A stretch of 64,000 nucleotides of DNA. Origin: Plantago ovata. Its lineage: Eukaryota > Streptophyta > Magnoliopsida > Lamiales > Plantaginaceae. The stretch spans positions 109,305,982 through 109,369,981 of the forward strand of contig CM051457.1 in the NCBI GenBank assembly GCA_028274465.1. The letters run 5' to 3'. The notes under the pieces are model-generated. The model was not told where the DNA came from. It saw nothing but the letters and a program-made list of their open reading frames with translations, and made no database searches. The number at the start of each line of letters is the position of its first letter. Position 1 is the stretch's first letter. A program made the position numbers and the translations under genes. Positions 11,439 through 23,758 of the stretch are shown one piece after another.

Positions 11439-12056
11439 TTAAATTATATGGGTTTAAAATTATATAATGGCATCACTTGAAATAACGTGATGTGGTTGAT
11501 TTTGGATCACGAAAGTAATACATAAACTCATTTATAATCAGGTGCATAGAAGCATTTTCTTCTTGGAACACCACAAAGATAAAGTTAGTTCTAATAAAGT
11601 GGTAGAAGATATGATAATAATGTAAATAAAAAAAAATCATAGGAAAAGTAACAAATTGGCTAGTTTATCTAACAAACTCGAATGCATCTTTAAAAAAATT
11701 TGTTAATGGTATCCTACAAGACAACACTTCATCAAAAACAGATGTTGATTACGTAAGAACTTCAGGTTTGAAGATTAATTAACCCATGAACCCTATATAC
11801 ACGTACACACTGTAGGAATTTCTCTTCCATTTTTGTAATAAAAAATTGAAGAGAAATTCCCAATAGTAAGCCATTGTAAAACCAGAAACTACATCAACTT
11901 TATAAATCACATATTTGTTTTTGGACCAATCACATAGTCGGTGCTTGAAGTACACTCACCGGGTCATACCGTCTCACCGCATATATATATATATATATAA
12001 TACTTAAAAGTTATCAATTTGGAACATATTGTTCCAACATTTGAAAATGTTCACAT
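11439..12056 (+). repeat. inner inverted repeat, left copy
   Basis: Reverse complement of 25766-26428. Landmarks are AAATTATATGGGTTTAAAAT at the outer edge, GAAGTACACTCACCGGGTCA near 11947, an (AT)n run near 11981, and AAAATGTTCACAT at the inner edge. The copies differ by small indels. It encodes no recognisable protein. It could be terminal repeats of a large element or a second step of the larger inverted duplication. Confidence 0.9.
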
Positions 12057-12296
12057 CTACCAAGTTACACAAATATGAAATATGGGAAAATATACCAGAA
12101 AACTACATATATGTAGAAATTAAAGTATAAAGATTTAAAGATATTGTTGAACGAGGTGTTTACCATTATATATTAAACCAAATACAAGAGTAAGAGTAAG
12201 AGGAGTAAATGAACGTAAGTTTACAAACACAGAAACATAACAATTTAGTTATCATAATGTCTGGCACTGATCAGTACTATTGTTGGTGTTGAAATA

Positions 12297-12396
12297 NNNN
12301 NNNNNNNNNNNNNNNNNNNNNNNNNNNNNNNNNNNNNNNNNNNNNNNNNNNNNNNNNNNNNNNNNNNNNNNNNNNNNNNNNNNNNNNNNNNNNNNN
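12297..12396. other. assembly gap (100 N)
   Basis: Exactly 100 N, the conventional size for a gap of unknown length. It lies between the left inner inverted repeat and the 3' end of the Ulp1-like gene, so the left end of the transposon that should carry that gene may be hidden here. Confidence 1.
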
Positions 12397-13179
12397 GCTT
12401 TCCTTTGCTCTTCAAGTACCTTTCTCTTCTACATTCTCCTCTCATGTTTCAGTAACTGTCTTATACTGAATCCTCAGACGATTATATTTCTAGACCTTGG
12501 ATTGTGATTACATTGTCACTGATTCCTTTTGTTATTAATAAATCCTGCAATTCTCCTTCAGTGACTGGAAGCGCCGAGTTCCTTTCGCAAAAGCCAGCGT
12601 TGCAAGAATTTCAGCCCTAAGCACCCTCTCTGACGAAACCTAAATTAAAAAAATCAGTTAGTAATAACACATAACATATAACAAAACATATATCTCCAGA
12701 AAAAAGGAACAGTCTATTTAAAAAAAATATGAAAACACTAACAGTACCTGTAAAAGCGCGGGAATCAAAAAAGCCTCCTTTAAAACAACTCCATGTGGCT
12801 TCATTAGATAAAACACCCAGTCCTCGGTATCTTTTTCAGTCTTATCCAATGAAAATGAATCTTCTCCATGTAAAATCCTAATATCTCATCACGACGCAAA
12901 GAATTTTCAACAAGGCACTCTGTGAAAACTTCCTTCTACAAAAGAGAAAAAAAGGCAACAAAAAAAATTAAAAAAAAATGAACTGTAACATAAACTATAT
13001 GCTATGATATAATCAATTTGCCATGATACAAAAATAACTTACCAACACAATGTAACAACTTTCAACGGCCAATGGATCAGTATTCTATTATCAAGATACT
13101 GCACTCTCTTCATTTCCATATTCACCACATAGCAAGTGTAATGATCCCCAGCTATCAACGGGAAAAAGAACTACAGAAA

Positions 13180-13465
13180 AAGCAAATATACCATGATATC
13201 AACAATATATCCCATGATATTGGATACATATCCCATGATCTCAACAGTAAGATCTGAAACACAAAAAAAACTAATATACCACATGTTTTCACTAAAAGTA
13301 CCCAATGATATCACACAATATACCCCCATGATTTCACTAATGTACCACATCATATCAGACAATACACACCATAATTTCACTAATATACCCCATGATATAG
13401 ACAATATACCCCATGATTTAACTAATATACCCCCTCATATCAGACAATATATATCAGGATCTCAA
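13180..13465 (+). repeat. CATGAT 21-bp repeats in an intron of the Ulp1-like gene
   Basis: A run of imperfect units of about 21 bp, each with CCCATGATATCA or a variant, separated by ACAATATA-like spacers. TGATATCA is a perfect palindrome. The run fills the intron between the exons at 13510 and 13170. Confidence 0.85.
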
Positions 13466-14504
13466 AATTAAAAAAACATAACTTAATAAAAAAAAACATA
13501 GCAACTTACCAGTTTTACACTTCTAATATCAACATCTCCTGGCCCAAGAACACTTCTGAAGGAGTAGAACATCATTTCCAACATCTGGAACAAATATTTG
13601 TCCTTAAACTTAACACTGTTATCACTAAGCTCCTTTTGAAGTCTTTCTTTTTCATCTTCATCAAAGCATGAGCCAACTTCCTCCATGGATGCTAAAAAAA
13701 CATAGTAACTACGATTAATAATTGATTGACAAACATCAAACCGCAAGAAAAAAAAAAAAGCAGTCAGACACATACAGAAATATGGATTGATAACCACATT
13801 CGGTGCATCCCTGGCTTAGGACGGAGGATAAGCTCGGTAAAATTCAAATTTCGGATCCAGCAATCAATAACACTTGTGCAAATCCTCTTCTTAGGATACA
13901 ACGTCCTAATGCTATCTCCATACATGAAATAGCTTAATCCCATATCAACAAACTTTCCCTTGATCCTACATTAAAAAAAAAAAAAATGATATAGGGAAAC
14001 ACAAAAGTTACATGAACTGTAATAGAAAAAACACTCATGATAACAAAGTTATATCCCATGATATCAGCTAAAACATCCCATGATATAATGTAGAACACAG
14101 AAACAGAAAATAAAAAAATAAAAAAAATACCTGCTATCCTCAGTTATGAAGAACAAATAGTCAGCCACTTCTTTTCTGTAAGATGTCATATCATTTACAC
14201 CCTTTATATACTTCTTAATCACCCTCATAACGGCAGACCCCAACACAAGAGAATTATCAAACTCACCACAATCATCAAAACATCCAAGTTCATGAAAAGA
14301 ATAGTTGGGGAACCTATCAATGAACAATGCCCGAACCTCTAAATCAACCTCAATCCCTTGAATATCCTTCTTACTAGTATGTAGAAGCAAAACTTCATCG
14401 TCCATGAGCTTCTGACTATCATCAGATCCATGATCCTCATCAACTTCCTTACCTGAAGATCCAATCATAGGATTCTCTACAACAACAACAGCCATATCAA
14501 CCTT

Positions 14505-14780
14505 AGAACATCCATGCTCCTCCATATCAACTTCCTTCTCCACATTTTTCACTGCATCAGCAACAACTTCCTCATCCACAACAAATTCCTTCTCCACATT
14601 TTTCACTGTATCAGCAACAACTTCCTCCTCCACATCAACTTCCTTCTCCCCCTTGTTCACTGCATCACCAACAACTTCCTCCTCCACATCAACTTTCTTC
14701 TCCCCCTTGTTCACTGAATTACCACCAAGCTCCTCCAAAACAACTTCTTCCTCGCCCTTCTTAACTGCATCACCACCAAG
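14505..14780 (-). repeat. in-frame coding minisatellite (18-residue units)
   Basis: Within the 15314-14131 exon, five to six tandem units of about 54 bp encode variants of DAVNKGEKEVDVEEEVV. The product is a highly acidic stretch with alternating Lys. Because the unit is a multiple of three the frame is kept. Copy number is likely to vary between alleles. Confidence 0.85.
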
Positions 14781-15390
14781 CTCATTCATATCAAGAACAA
14801 CAATCTGCTGATCACCCCCAGTCACCAAAGTCCCATCACCCTCAACAATTTCTTCCGTATTCTGATCACTATCCTCATGCATCCCACCCTGCATCTTAAC
14901 CTCTAGCTCAACATTTCTAGCTATAGAAGAAACATCAATGTTCTTCAGCTTCTCAGGATACAACACATCATCTAATAATTCAAATTCCTTCTCCATACCA
15001 CTGGTTCCTTCATTATTATCAACCTGAGTCGGACTCTCATTCAAATTGGCAGGAACAAATGAATCACTAGGTGAATCATGCTGAGATGCTCTAATCGACT
15101 CCCCAATCCTCGACTTCAATTCAACACACACATTGTCAACAAATGAATGCAGCATAGGATCATCATAAAACCTTTGCGTAAACCAACTCTGTGATGGTTC
15201 TAGTACATCATCCAATTCCTGACCACCAGAACCACACTTCTGCATCCTTTCAAGATGAGCCCGCGAAGCATTCTCAATATCAATCATGAAAATTTTCCAT
15301 GACTCTTCAGCAGTCTATAAAAAAAGCCAAAATAAGCAAACCAGTGAGAAAACAATAGGTATGTAAAGAAGGAAAAAAAAAATGAAATCA

Positions 15391-15810
15391 ACTATATGCC
15401 CATGATATCAACAATATACCCCATGATATCAACTATATACCCCATAATATCAACCATATACACCATGAAATCCTATACACATGCAGTAACTTCAAATTCT
15501 GACATAATAAAAACTTCAACAATATACACCATGATATCACCAATATACCCCATAATATCAACCATATACCCCATGATATCAACTATATACCCCATAATAT
15601 CACCTACATACCCCATGAAATTCTATACACATGCAGTAACTTCAATTTCTGACATAACAAAAAATTCAACAATATACCCCAATGATATCAACTATATACC
15701 CCATAATATCAACTATACACATCATCATATCATATACATGCAGTAACTACAAAATTCTCTGATAATAAAAAACTTCCATAAAAACAAAGTTATATCCCAT
15801 GATATGACAC
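15391..15810 (+). repeat. CATGAT 21-bp repeats in a second intron
   Basis: At least 15 units of the CCCATGATATCAAC(T/A)ATATA kind in the intron between the exons at 15877 and 15314. Some are mutated to CCATAATATC or CCATGAAATC. A longer segment (CTATACACATGCAGTAACTT) recurs three times, giving a higher-order period. Confidence 0.85.
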
Positions 15811-16899
15811 AAACATCCAAATAAAACATGTACACAGAACTAACAGAAAAATAATAAATAAAAAAAAAAAACATACCATAACAGAAGATTCGTCTCTAGC
15901 CTTCTTCGGAACATAATACACAGCACCTTGACCAGGAAGTCTCTTTGTAAGAGGATAGCTGGTATCACGCAATAATTTACCAAAACCTCCATTCTTCTTC
16001 TCATACTCGATCCTCTCCGATATCAGACCATCATTCCAGTGCTGAATCAAAGGGAGATCACGACCTTGAACCCGTTGTCTCACACTAAACCTCTCCAAGT
16101 AACAACCAATAAGAACCCAGAGGCATCCACTCATAGCATTAAACTCCGAAGTTTTAAAACTCCTAACTGCAGAACCGAGCCTGTCAAGAACAAAACTACA
16201 CCAGTCATATGTCTTGATCTTCTTAACGTTCTCAACAGCTCGCAACAGCTTCTGATCAACAACAGCAACAGGCAAAGGTGCCAAGAACACCCCACAAACA
16301 TACAACACAAAGAGCTTCTTGAACTCATCCCCCGCCTCCTTTAACTCAACCAACCGATCAGCAACTGTAGACAAACGAACCTCACCAGATTTGGTTTTAT
16401 GTTCAGTTGCCCACGTCCAACTGTCAATAATCTCCTTCCTATACCTCCCTTTATCACCATACTTTTTATCCAAAGGCACCTCAACACCAGGATTGCGAGG
16501 GATCATAAACAGATCGTACACATCATCACCGGTTATAGGAAACCTATCATCACCAACCACCATATAATAATTTCAAACTCGAACCTCTCCACCAACCAAG
16601 GAGTAAACTTCCTAGGCAGATAATGCACAATAACATGCTGCAAACCACCAAAACCTATATCCATTACAGCATCCAATTGTGCTGTGTTGAACTTTCCAAA
16701 CAAGTCCAACAACTTCTCAGCCTGACAATAAGCCTCCATCCTCTTATGTCTTACGCTACCATCAGGCAGAGTAACACAAATCATGTAAGACTTCTGCTTC
16801 TCAGACAACTTATCAAATTCAGCAGCAGTAAAACTTTTCCCCTCCTTACGCCGCTTTTTCTTCTCTCCCTGAAAATCTACAACACAAAAAAAAACATAT

Positions 16900-17160
16900 G
16901 AAAACCCCATGATGTTACCAATATATGCCATGATGTTCACAATAAACCCCATGATCATATTTCTATTAATATCAAATACACACAGAATTTACACTAAAAA
17001 ATGCCATGATATCTACAAAAGACCCCATGATATCATCAAAAGACCCCATGATATCCAAAAAAGAAAAGGATACAATTCACAGAATCAAACACACACCCCA
17101 TGATGTGACTAATATATCCCATGATATTCACAAATAAACCCCATGATCTTCAAAAAAAAT
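16900..17160 (+). repeat. CATGAT 21-bp repeats in a third intron
   Basis: About ten CCCATGAT(A/G)T units between the exons at 17174 and 16876, some as CCCATGATATCATC and some as CCCATGATGTTA. A further cluster lies at 17333-17480 in the next intron and a shorter one at 14038-14085. Confidence 0.8.
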
Positions 17161-17332
17161 GCATAGACTTACCAGAATCAGACTGACTAGGTTGCTTCCT
17201 TTTATTAGTCTTCTTCAAAGCATCAGTAGAACTGGACCCTGGCTTAAAAGAAGTAGCCGAAACAGCTCTAGTCCGGCGCATATCAACAACCATCTCTAAT
17301 GATAAAACAGAAAACAACACCAAATCAAAGTA

Positions 17333-17480
17333 AACCCCATGATCATATTTATATTAATATGAAATACACACAAAAATACACTGAATATGCCATAATATTT
17401 CAAATAAACCCCATGATATAATCAAAAGACCCCATGATATCACATAAACTTCCCATGATATGACAGAAACTTCAAATGAT
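17333..17480 (+). repeat. CATGAT 21-bp repeats in a fourth intron
   Basis: Units CCCATGATATAATC, CCCATGATATCAC and CCCATGATATGAC between the exons at 17537 and 17296. Confidence 0.75.
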
Positions 17481-18327
17481 ATCAAAAAGAGAAAAAAATC
17501 TATTCAAAATACATAACAAAACAGAACACAAATACCTTTTAATGAGTCAGGAGATGTCTTCTTTCTCTTGTAAACTACACCACCACTTGGACTTTCATTT
17601 TTCTTCGCACCAGAAGGAGCTCGCGTCCTTGTGCTTGGTTTATTCATAGCAGCAGCAGCAGATGTAGTAGATCGCGTCTTCCTTTTATCACCATCCATAT
17701 CTAATACAAACAAAGCAAAAAAAAGGAACAAAGCACCATGAAAAAACCATCCAGAAAAGAAAAAAATGACATAAAACGTCAATGCAGCACAATACCTTCA
17801 ATGAAGCACAACAACAAACCACAAAAACCACAACGTATAAGCAAAAAACAAACAGAAACCACCATGCATAAGCAAAAACAAAAACAAACAGAAACCACCA
17901 TGTATAAGCAAAATTCGAACAAATTGAGTTACAAAAAACAAAAATAAAACTACTACTGAACATCACACACATAAACGAGCATAAAACAAACACAATACTA
18001 CTACAAAATCACAGAAAAATAAAAAAAACCACATCCAGAAAACCAAAAACGACCTAAAACTTCAATGGAGAACAATACCTTGAACTGAGCACAAAATCGA
18101 ACTTAAAATACACCAAACAACCGTCGATGAAGATGAAAACCGCTTCAAAACCGTCAATCGAACGCAAAAACGCTTGAAAAAAACCCTAGAGAGAGAGATC
18201 GAACTGAGAGGAGAAAAAAAAGAAAAGAGAAAGAAGCCGTGTATATCGGTTAATGTCTGCTAACCCGAATAAGTAACCGGGTCATAAATCCGGATCCGCG
18301 TTTTTTAAATGGGTAGCGAGATTTTAG

Positions 18328-18386
18328 TTGGTAAATTGCAAAAAGGTCCCGTCTATATTAAAGACCGTCTTTCCTGAGAATTTGCG
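18328..18386 (-). repeat. terminal-repeat copy shared with the element at 31284
   Basis: 59 bp starting TTGGTAAATTGCA and ending CCTGAGAATTTGCG, repeated in the same orientation at 31226-31284 with few mismatches. In both places the match stops right after TTTGCG. At 31284 this point is a transposon terminus with a target site duplication, so 18386 is likely the right terminus of the element that carries the Ulp1-like gene. The gene's 5' UTR lies just inside it. The region 18387-18783 holds nothing else I recognise. Confidence 0.65.
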
Positions 18387-18931
18387 TTCAATTAAACATA
18401 AACCTATCGATATTCATCTAAGATAAGAATATGAATATGAAGAACCCTAAATCCCTAATCAATTTTTCCCCAACTTTCACACCCCCTTCTTCATTGAATT
18501 GTGCACCCGTGTGTGATTAATAGAGCTCTGAGCTCTCTTATGTTAGGATATTAGTTGTGGTACGTAACAAGCAATTAACAAATGTTATATAAATTTAAAG
18601 CTATCTACTACTACTGCTACTTTCTTCATCGGGATGATGATCATCTGTATCAAATCCATTACTATGACCTAGTGTAAACTGATAATCGAATTAGAAAAGA
18701 GCATCTTCATGTAAACAGATGATAAACTAAACTATGAAATCCAACGGTTCGATCACAATTCAATTGGGAAAGAAGGGTTTAAGAATTTGGGGAAGAACAT
18801 CTTTTTTTTGGAACGAAGATAACTTTTTCCATTCCACTTGTCAATGAAGTACAAACGTCTCAATACAAAAATGCCTCAATAGGCAGAAACACTAAAATAC
18901 GAAAGAACCATAAAGATCAAAACAATCAAAA

Positions 18932-21900
18932 CTACAAGCTTGGAAAGCTCAAAATTTGTGGCCGCATAGCATCAAAAAGTTTATGGCATTTGCCCACAGC
19001 TCTTCGAATGGAAGCACATAGTACTTGAATCAAACCTTGCTTGCGACCTTCAAAAATGCGTTGGTTTCTCTCCAACCACACACCATAAACGAACTCTGTT
19101 ACTATAACTTTGAAGAATTTATTCTTCACAGTTTTTCCCTTTGTTTCTATGCAAAGAAGTGCCATCCAAGCTTGCCAACTAGTATGCACATACTGTTTTC
19201 CATACCAGTTAAACATGACTTTCCAGACCACCTCTACATGCGGACATTCATAAAGGACATGCGCAACAGTTTCATTACCAGCTTCACAGAAGACACAAGC
19301 AGCATCCACATTTATCCCAAACATGCATAGTCTGTCTTTAGTCGCAAGTCTCCCCCAGCAAGCTAGCCAAAGGATAAATCTCGCCTTTGGAGTTGCTTGG
19401 TTAGCACAAATAAGCTCCCTCCACACTAGTTTCCCCCCTGCTGGCCGCAAACAAACGTTGATCTTCTTCTTGTCAAAGGTCCCTGCATTTAGCTGTTGCT
19501 GCCAGTCACCATAACTACTAACCTTATCCCTAAATCGCAAAAGTTTCTTCAGGAAATAAGATGCTTGAGAAGGGATGCTCATGGAAAGAAAATCCATACC
19601 TTTTATATAGTATGCGTGCATCCAACGAATCCAAAGTTTATCCGCTTTTGAATTCAAAGCCCAGAGAAGTTTCAACATATTGGTTTTGTTCCAAGTTTCA
19701 AGATGTGCAAGCCCAAGCCCACCTTCAGTTTTGGGCCTGCAGACAGAATCCCATGCAACTGGAGATTTCCGCCCAATGTTATTCCCAGACCATAGGAACT
19801 GTCGACATACACTATTAATAACTTTCAGGACTTTTTTAGGCAGATGAAAAACTTGGCTCCAATAGTTTTGAATAGAGAAGAGAATGCTCTGAACCAACTG
19901 TAATCGACCTCCATAAGATAGGAACTTTGCAGTCCAATGATGAATTCTACTTACCATCTTCTCAATGAGGGGTTGATAATTCTGGATGGAGAGCCTTTTA
20001 GAATTGAGAGGAACACCCAAGTATCGAAACGGCAGCTTCCTCTCTTTCAGTCGCACCACACCAAGAATCTGGCTTTTCTTAACCTCAGTAAGACCCCCAA
20101 AGTAGATTTCACTTTTTTGCATATTAGCCACAAGACCTGACGTACAACTATATTGATCAAAGATATCAAGCATAGCAGAAATGGATTTTAAAGAGCCTTT
20201 AGAGAAGAAGAGAAGATCATCAGCAAACACAAGATGTGTTATCTTCAGCTCCTTACACTTAGGATGATATCTGAACGAAGAATTTCGCTCCAAAGTACCA
20301 AGCATTCGGCTCAAATATTCCATACAAAGTACAAAAAGATAGGGTGAGACAGGATCACCTTGACGAAGACCCTTCTTCCCAAATGGCTCTGTAAGTTGGC
20401 CATTAAGACAAATTTGGTAGGTGACTGTTGTCAGACAAACCATCAACCACTTCGCAAACTTGTCAGGAAAGCCAAAAAGCCTCAAAACTTGCCCAACAAA
20501 ATCCCATTGAATGGAGTCATACGTTTTCTGCAAATCCATCTTAATCATACAACGTGCAGAAAGATGCTTCTGACCATAACCTCGTATAATCTCTTGGGCC
20601 ATAACTGTATTATCATGAATGCATCTGTTTGGGACAAACGCAGCCTGTGCTTCATTTACAAGACTGCCCATAACAGTACTCATTCGCGTAGTCAACACTT
20701 TAGAAATTATTTTATAAAGTGTAGTACAACAGGCAATGGGTTTGTAATCTCTTATGGTGGTAGCAGTGTTACTTTTAGGAATAAGAGTAATTAACGTAGC
20801 ATTAATACTCTTAAGCAGCTGACCTGTCATGAAAAAGTCTTTCACCGCACCACAAACCTCATTTCCAATTATAGGCCACGCATCTTTAAAAAATTTGGAA
20901 GAAAACCCATCAGTACCGGGAGCTTTATCATCACCTATAGTATGCAAGGCTTGCAGAATTTCAGCATCAGTAATAGGAGAAATCAGTTGCCTCCTTTGTA
21001 CACCATTAAGAACAGGACCACTTCGCATAATCTGAACATCTACTGCTCTTGTAGTTATAGCCGGTGCTCCAAGTAAAGCTTTATAGAAATTACAAATCTC
21101 CTGCTTTATATCACTTTCATTAGTTAACTTCTGTCTCGCAGCATTATAAAGAACATGCATACCTTGACGAGTACGTGATTTAAGCGAAGCATGGAAAAAT
21201 TTTGTGTTGCTGTCACCACAATTTAGCCAATGAATCTTGGCTTTTTGCTTCAAGATACTTCCTTCAATCTCTGTCCATTTAGTCATCTCAGATTGAGCTA
21301 CAATAGAAGCATTGAATATATCTTTATTCAGAGGATCTAACTTTAGAGTATTCTGCAATATATCTACTTTAGCACATGCAGCTTCAACTTTTAATGCAGA
21401 GTTAAATACTTGCCTTGTACTCCCCCTGAACAACTCTCTAATTGCCTTAAGTTTACACCAAATTCGATACATCTTAACTCCAACAACCTCAACATTCCAC
21501 CCTTGTTGGACAGTAGGAAGAAAGTTAGAAAAAGAAGTAAGACAGTTTAAGAATTTAAATTGTCTTCTCCTCCCTCCCTGCCTTATACCCCCACAATGTA
21601 ACAAAAGAGGAGAGTGGTCAGAAGATCCTGGGTTCAACACATCAACAACAAACTGGCCAAAATTCTGATGCCACTCCATATTACCAAACCACTTATCAAT
21701 TTTCGAATAGATAAGACGATTCTCTTGCTTGTTACACCAAGAAAACTCCCATCCAGTATACTGCAATTCCTGCAAATTAGTATCACGCAACATGTCCCTA
21801 AAATCCTTGCACTCTGCCTCAGTAATTGCATTACCACCAATTCGATCCTCCGTGCAAAGAACACTATTAAAATCACCAAGAATTGTCCATGCTGCATTAA

Positions 21901-21940
21901 CAGTCCCAGAAATCTGCCTTAAATCTTCCCATAGTAGCAA
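18932..21940 (-). pseudogene. LINE ORF2: endonuclease C-terminus, reverse transcriptase, zf-RVT
   Basis: A 1002-codon open frame. It starts inside the endonuclease (WTILGDFNSVL, SDHSPLLL) and runs through the RT domain: GTDGFSSKFFKDAWP, RDYKPIACCTTLYKI, ARCMIKMDLQKTYDSI and the catalytic HLVFADDLLFFSKG. Then KGGLG-type sequences (KTEGGLGLAHLE) and CVFCEAGNETVAHVLYECP, the zinc-finger RVT region. Known role: nicking and target-primed reverse transcription. The RT catalytic Asp pair is present. The N-terminal endonuclease segment lies in another frame (21943-22290), so the protein is not made whole. Confidence 0.9.
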
Positions 21941-21942
21941 CC

Positions 21943-22290
21943 TTATATCACTCTCATTGGCGCCATAATAAAAGTGATAAAGGATTGAAAGTTGGAAGTA
22001 GAGTCAGTCAAAAGTCCATTAATCAGTTGGCCAGTAGAAGAAATAACATGAAACTGGACCTTTGAACTATCCCAACAGACCCAAATGCGTCCATTAGGCG
22101 CAAAACTGTAGTTATCTACAAACTGCCATCCTGCCCCAAACTTCCTCCGGACAGAACCTGCTTTATTCACTTTAATTCTAGTTTCAATTAAACCTACAAT
22201 AGAAACAAAATTATTCCGTAAGAACCAAACTACCTCAACTTGGCGAGCTGCCTTATTCAGCCCTCTGACATTCCAGCTGGCTATATTCAT
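21943..22290 (-). pseudogene. LINE ORF2 apurinic endonuclease N-terminal segment
   Basis: It begins MNIASWNVRGLNKAARQ, the standard start of plant L1 endonuclease, with LIETRIK carrying the conserved Glu. The frame shifts by one base near 21965 in a T-rich spot and continues in the frame of 18932-21940. A single-base difference explains the break; it could be a real mutation or a sequencing error. Confidence 0.9.
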
Positions 22291-23670
22291 GATAAATTTG
22301 GAGGATCAGGCCCAGGTGGCCTATCATTTAAATCCAAACTACCAAACTGAAGTGATAAATTCTCTGGCACATTTTCAGGAATTGAAATTAAGGCTTCAAA
22401 CTTATTCTTCTGAGAAGAATTCACCACATCTTTCCGTTGACTTGAGTCTTCCTTTGCCATAGAGACAGACTTAGGTGGTTCAGCTTGCTGCTTAGCTCCC
22501 CCTTGTGCAGCAGTTCTCCTTTTTGGTTGCACCTCTACCCACTCTTCTTTTCGTTTAGGACCTCTAACCACTTGTCTAGGCTGTTTAGGCTTCTGTTGCT
22601 GGTTATCACAGACATGACCCAAACATTGACATTTCTGGCAGTAGGCTGGAAGCCATTCGTAGATCACAGGCTGATGCATTACTTCATTTCTAGCATTCTT
22701 GAGACGAACCTCTTGCACAACAGGTTGACTGATATCAATTTCAACCAAAATCCGAGCATAATCCATCTTTGATTGTTTGACAGTATACCCATCTGTCCTA
22801 ATAGGAGTTCCTATCAGACTGGCAATACGCCCCAAGCTCCTTCTGCCTTGGAAAATGACAGGCAATTTAGGTAACTTTACCCAAACAGCAACCACATTCA
22901 AGTCTTCTTTTGAGAAATCAAAACTCGGAGTCCAAGGTTTTAACACTACTGGATGGTTCTTAATCGTGTAAGGACCACCATTCATCACTGCATCACACTC
23001 ACCTTTGGATTTAAACTTAACAATAAAGTAACTCTCCTCTACTTGATGTACAGTGGGCTGTGCTATTTTGCCCCATACTTCCTGAACAAAAGCTTCCATA
23101 TACACCAGAGAATGAGAATCCCCAATCACATACATAACTAAAGAGTGTTTTCATTTTTCTAATTCCTCAGCAATATCATCATCAGAAAAACAGACACACA
23201 TACCATCTTCATCCATCCGACACTACATACTCCAGTAGCATACCATTTTCTGCTTGTCGGTTACCAGACAAAACATCAACATATGAATCAGACTGATTCT
23301 CACCTGCAACCTCATGAGCTTTATTCCCCTGTAAAACCAATCGCCTTGCAACCGGCCGCTCCCTATCTACACGAGCTGTAGGGATCTCACCACCTGGATT
23401 AGCCGGATGAACCGTAGCACCCTCTGACGGAGCAATCGTCGGACCAGAAGAGACCGGAGGAACCGTAGTCGCTTCCAGCTCACTAGCGTTTTGATCATTC
23501 CTCAAATCCCCCACAGTATTCTCTCCCCCATCCCCCAATCGATCAACACTCTCAGCCGGAGTATTGACAGGGACTGGCTGCTCATCGATCTTTGGATTAG
23601 GCGTCCGCTTCTTCTTCGGCGGTCTACCTCTCTTCTTCGCCTGAGATCCAGTTTTCTTTTTTGGAGGCAT
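22287..23670 (-). pseudogene. LINE ORF1 (RNA-binding, zinc knuckle), broken
   Basis: The N-terminal part (23670-23209) starts MPPKKKTGSQAKKRGRPPKK, very basic and AT-hook-like. After a one-base frame change near 23210 the sequence continues SDDDIAEELEK, then a TGA where a Trp is expected. It then runs as an open frame (23135-22287): EEYF-type strand region, VWVKLPKLPVIFQGRR, and a zinc knuckle CQKCQCLGHVC. It ends at 22287, four bases into ORF2. Known role: nucleic-acid chaperone binding the LINE RNA. Confidence 0.85.
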
Positions 23671-23758
23671 GATTTGGATGGCGTGTGAGGCGCGTTCCAG
23701 AAACTAGAGAGAGAATATTTGCCCTTGATTTGAGTTTTAATTTGGGGAAGAACATCTT

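Larger units (their letters stand above)
12535..17698 (-). pseudogene. Ulp1 (C48) protease-like, Kaonashi/MULE-type transposon gene, multi-exon, degenerate
   Basis: Minus-strand gene. Exons inferred from splice sites, roughly: 17698-17537 (MDGDKRKTRSTT..), 17296-17174, 16876-15877, 15314-14131, 13965-13780, 13691-13510, 13170-13043, 12935-12748 and 12639-12535. The N-terminal part is basic. The 16876-15877 exon has FGGLQHVIVHYLP, WLVERFEFE, then DDVYDLFMIPRNPG and LFVLYVCGVFLAP, typical of the plant transposon-borne proteins fused to Ulp1 domains. Later exons carry VIDCWIRNLN and PLIAGDHYTCYVVN with VQYLDNR, which fit the His and Asp of the C48 triad. I do not find the QxxxxDCG cysteine motif. 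Defects: a one-base frameshift near 16568 and a frame break near 12865. Family knowledge: Ulp1-bearing Mutator-like elements (Kaonashi). Probably not an active protease. Confidence 0.7.
18804..23738 (-). mobile_element. full-length L1-type LINE with 20-bp target site duplication
   Basis: Bracketed by exact copies of AATTTGGGGAAGAACATCTT at 18784-18803 and 23739-23758. The T-run at 18804-18809 is the poly(A) tail on the minus strand. Order on the minus strand: 5' UTR, ORF1 (basic N-terminus, DUF4283-like, zinc knuckle), ORF2 endonuclease, reverse transcriptase, C-terminal zinc-finger region. Damage is light (one frameshift and one stop in ORF1, one frameshift between endonuclease and RT), so the insertion looks fairly recent. 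Confidence 0.95.

Noticed and set aside
12245..12507. Frames running through the N gap.
   Set aside because: They exist only because N was translated as X.
20360..20794. 144-codon plus-strand frame within the LINE.
   Set aside because: Opposite strand of the reverse transcriptase, no own signal.
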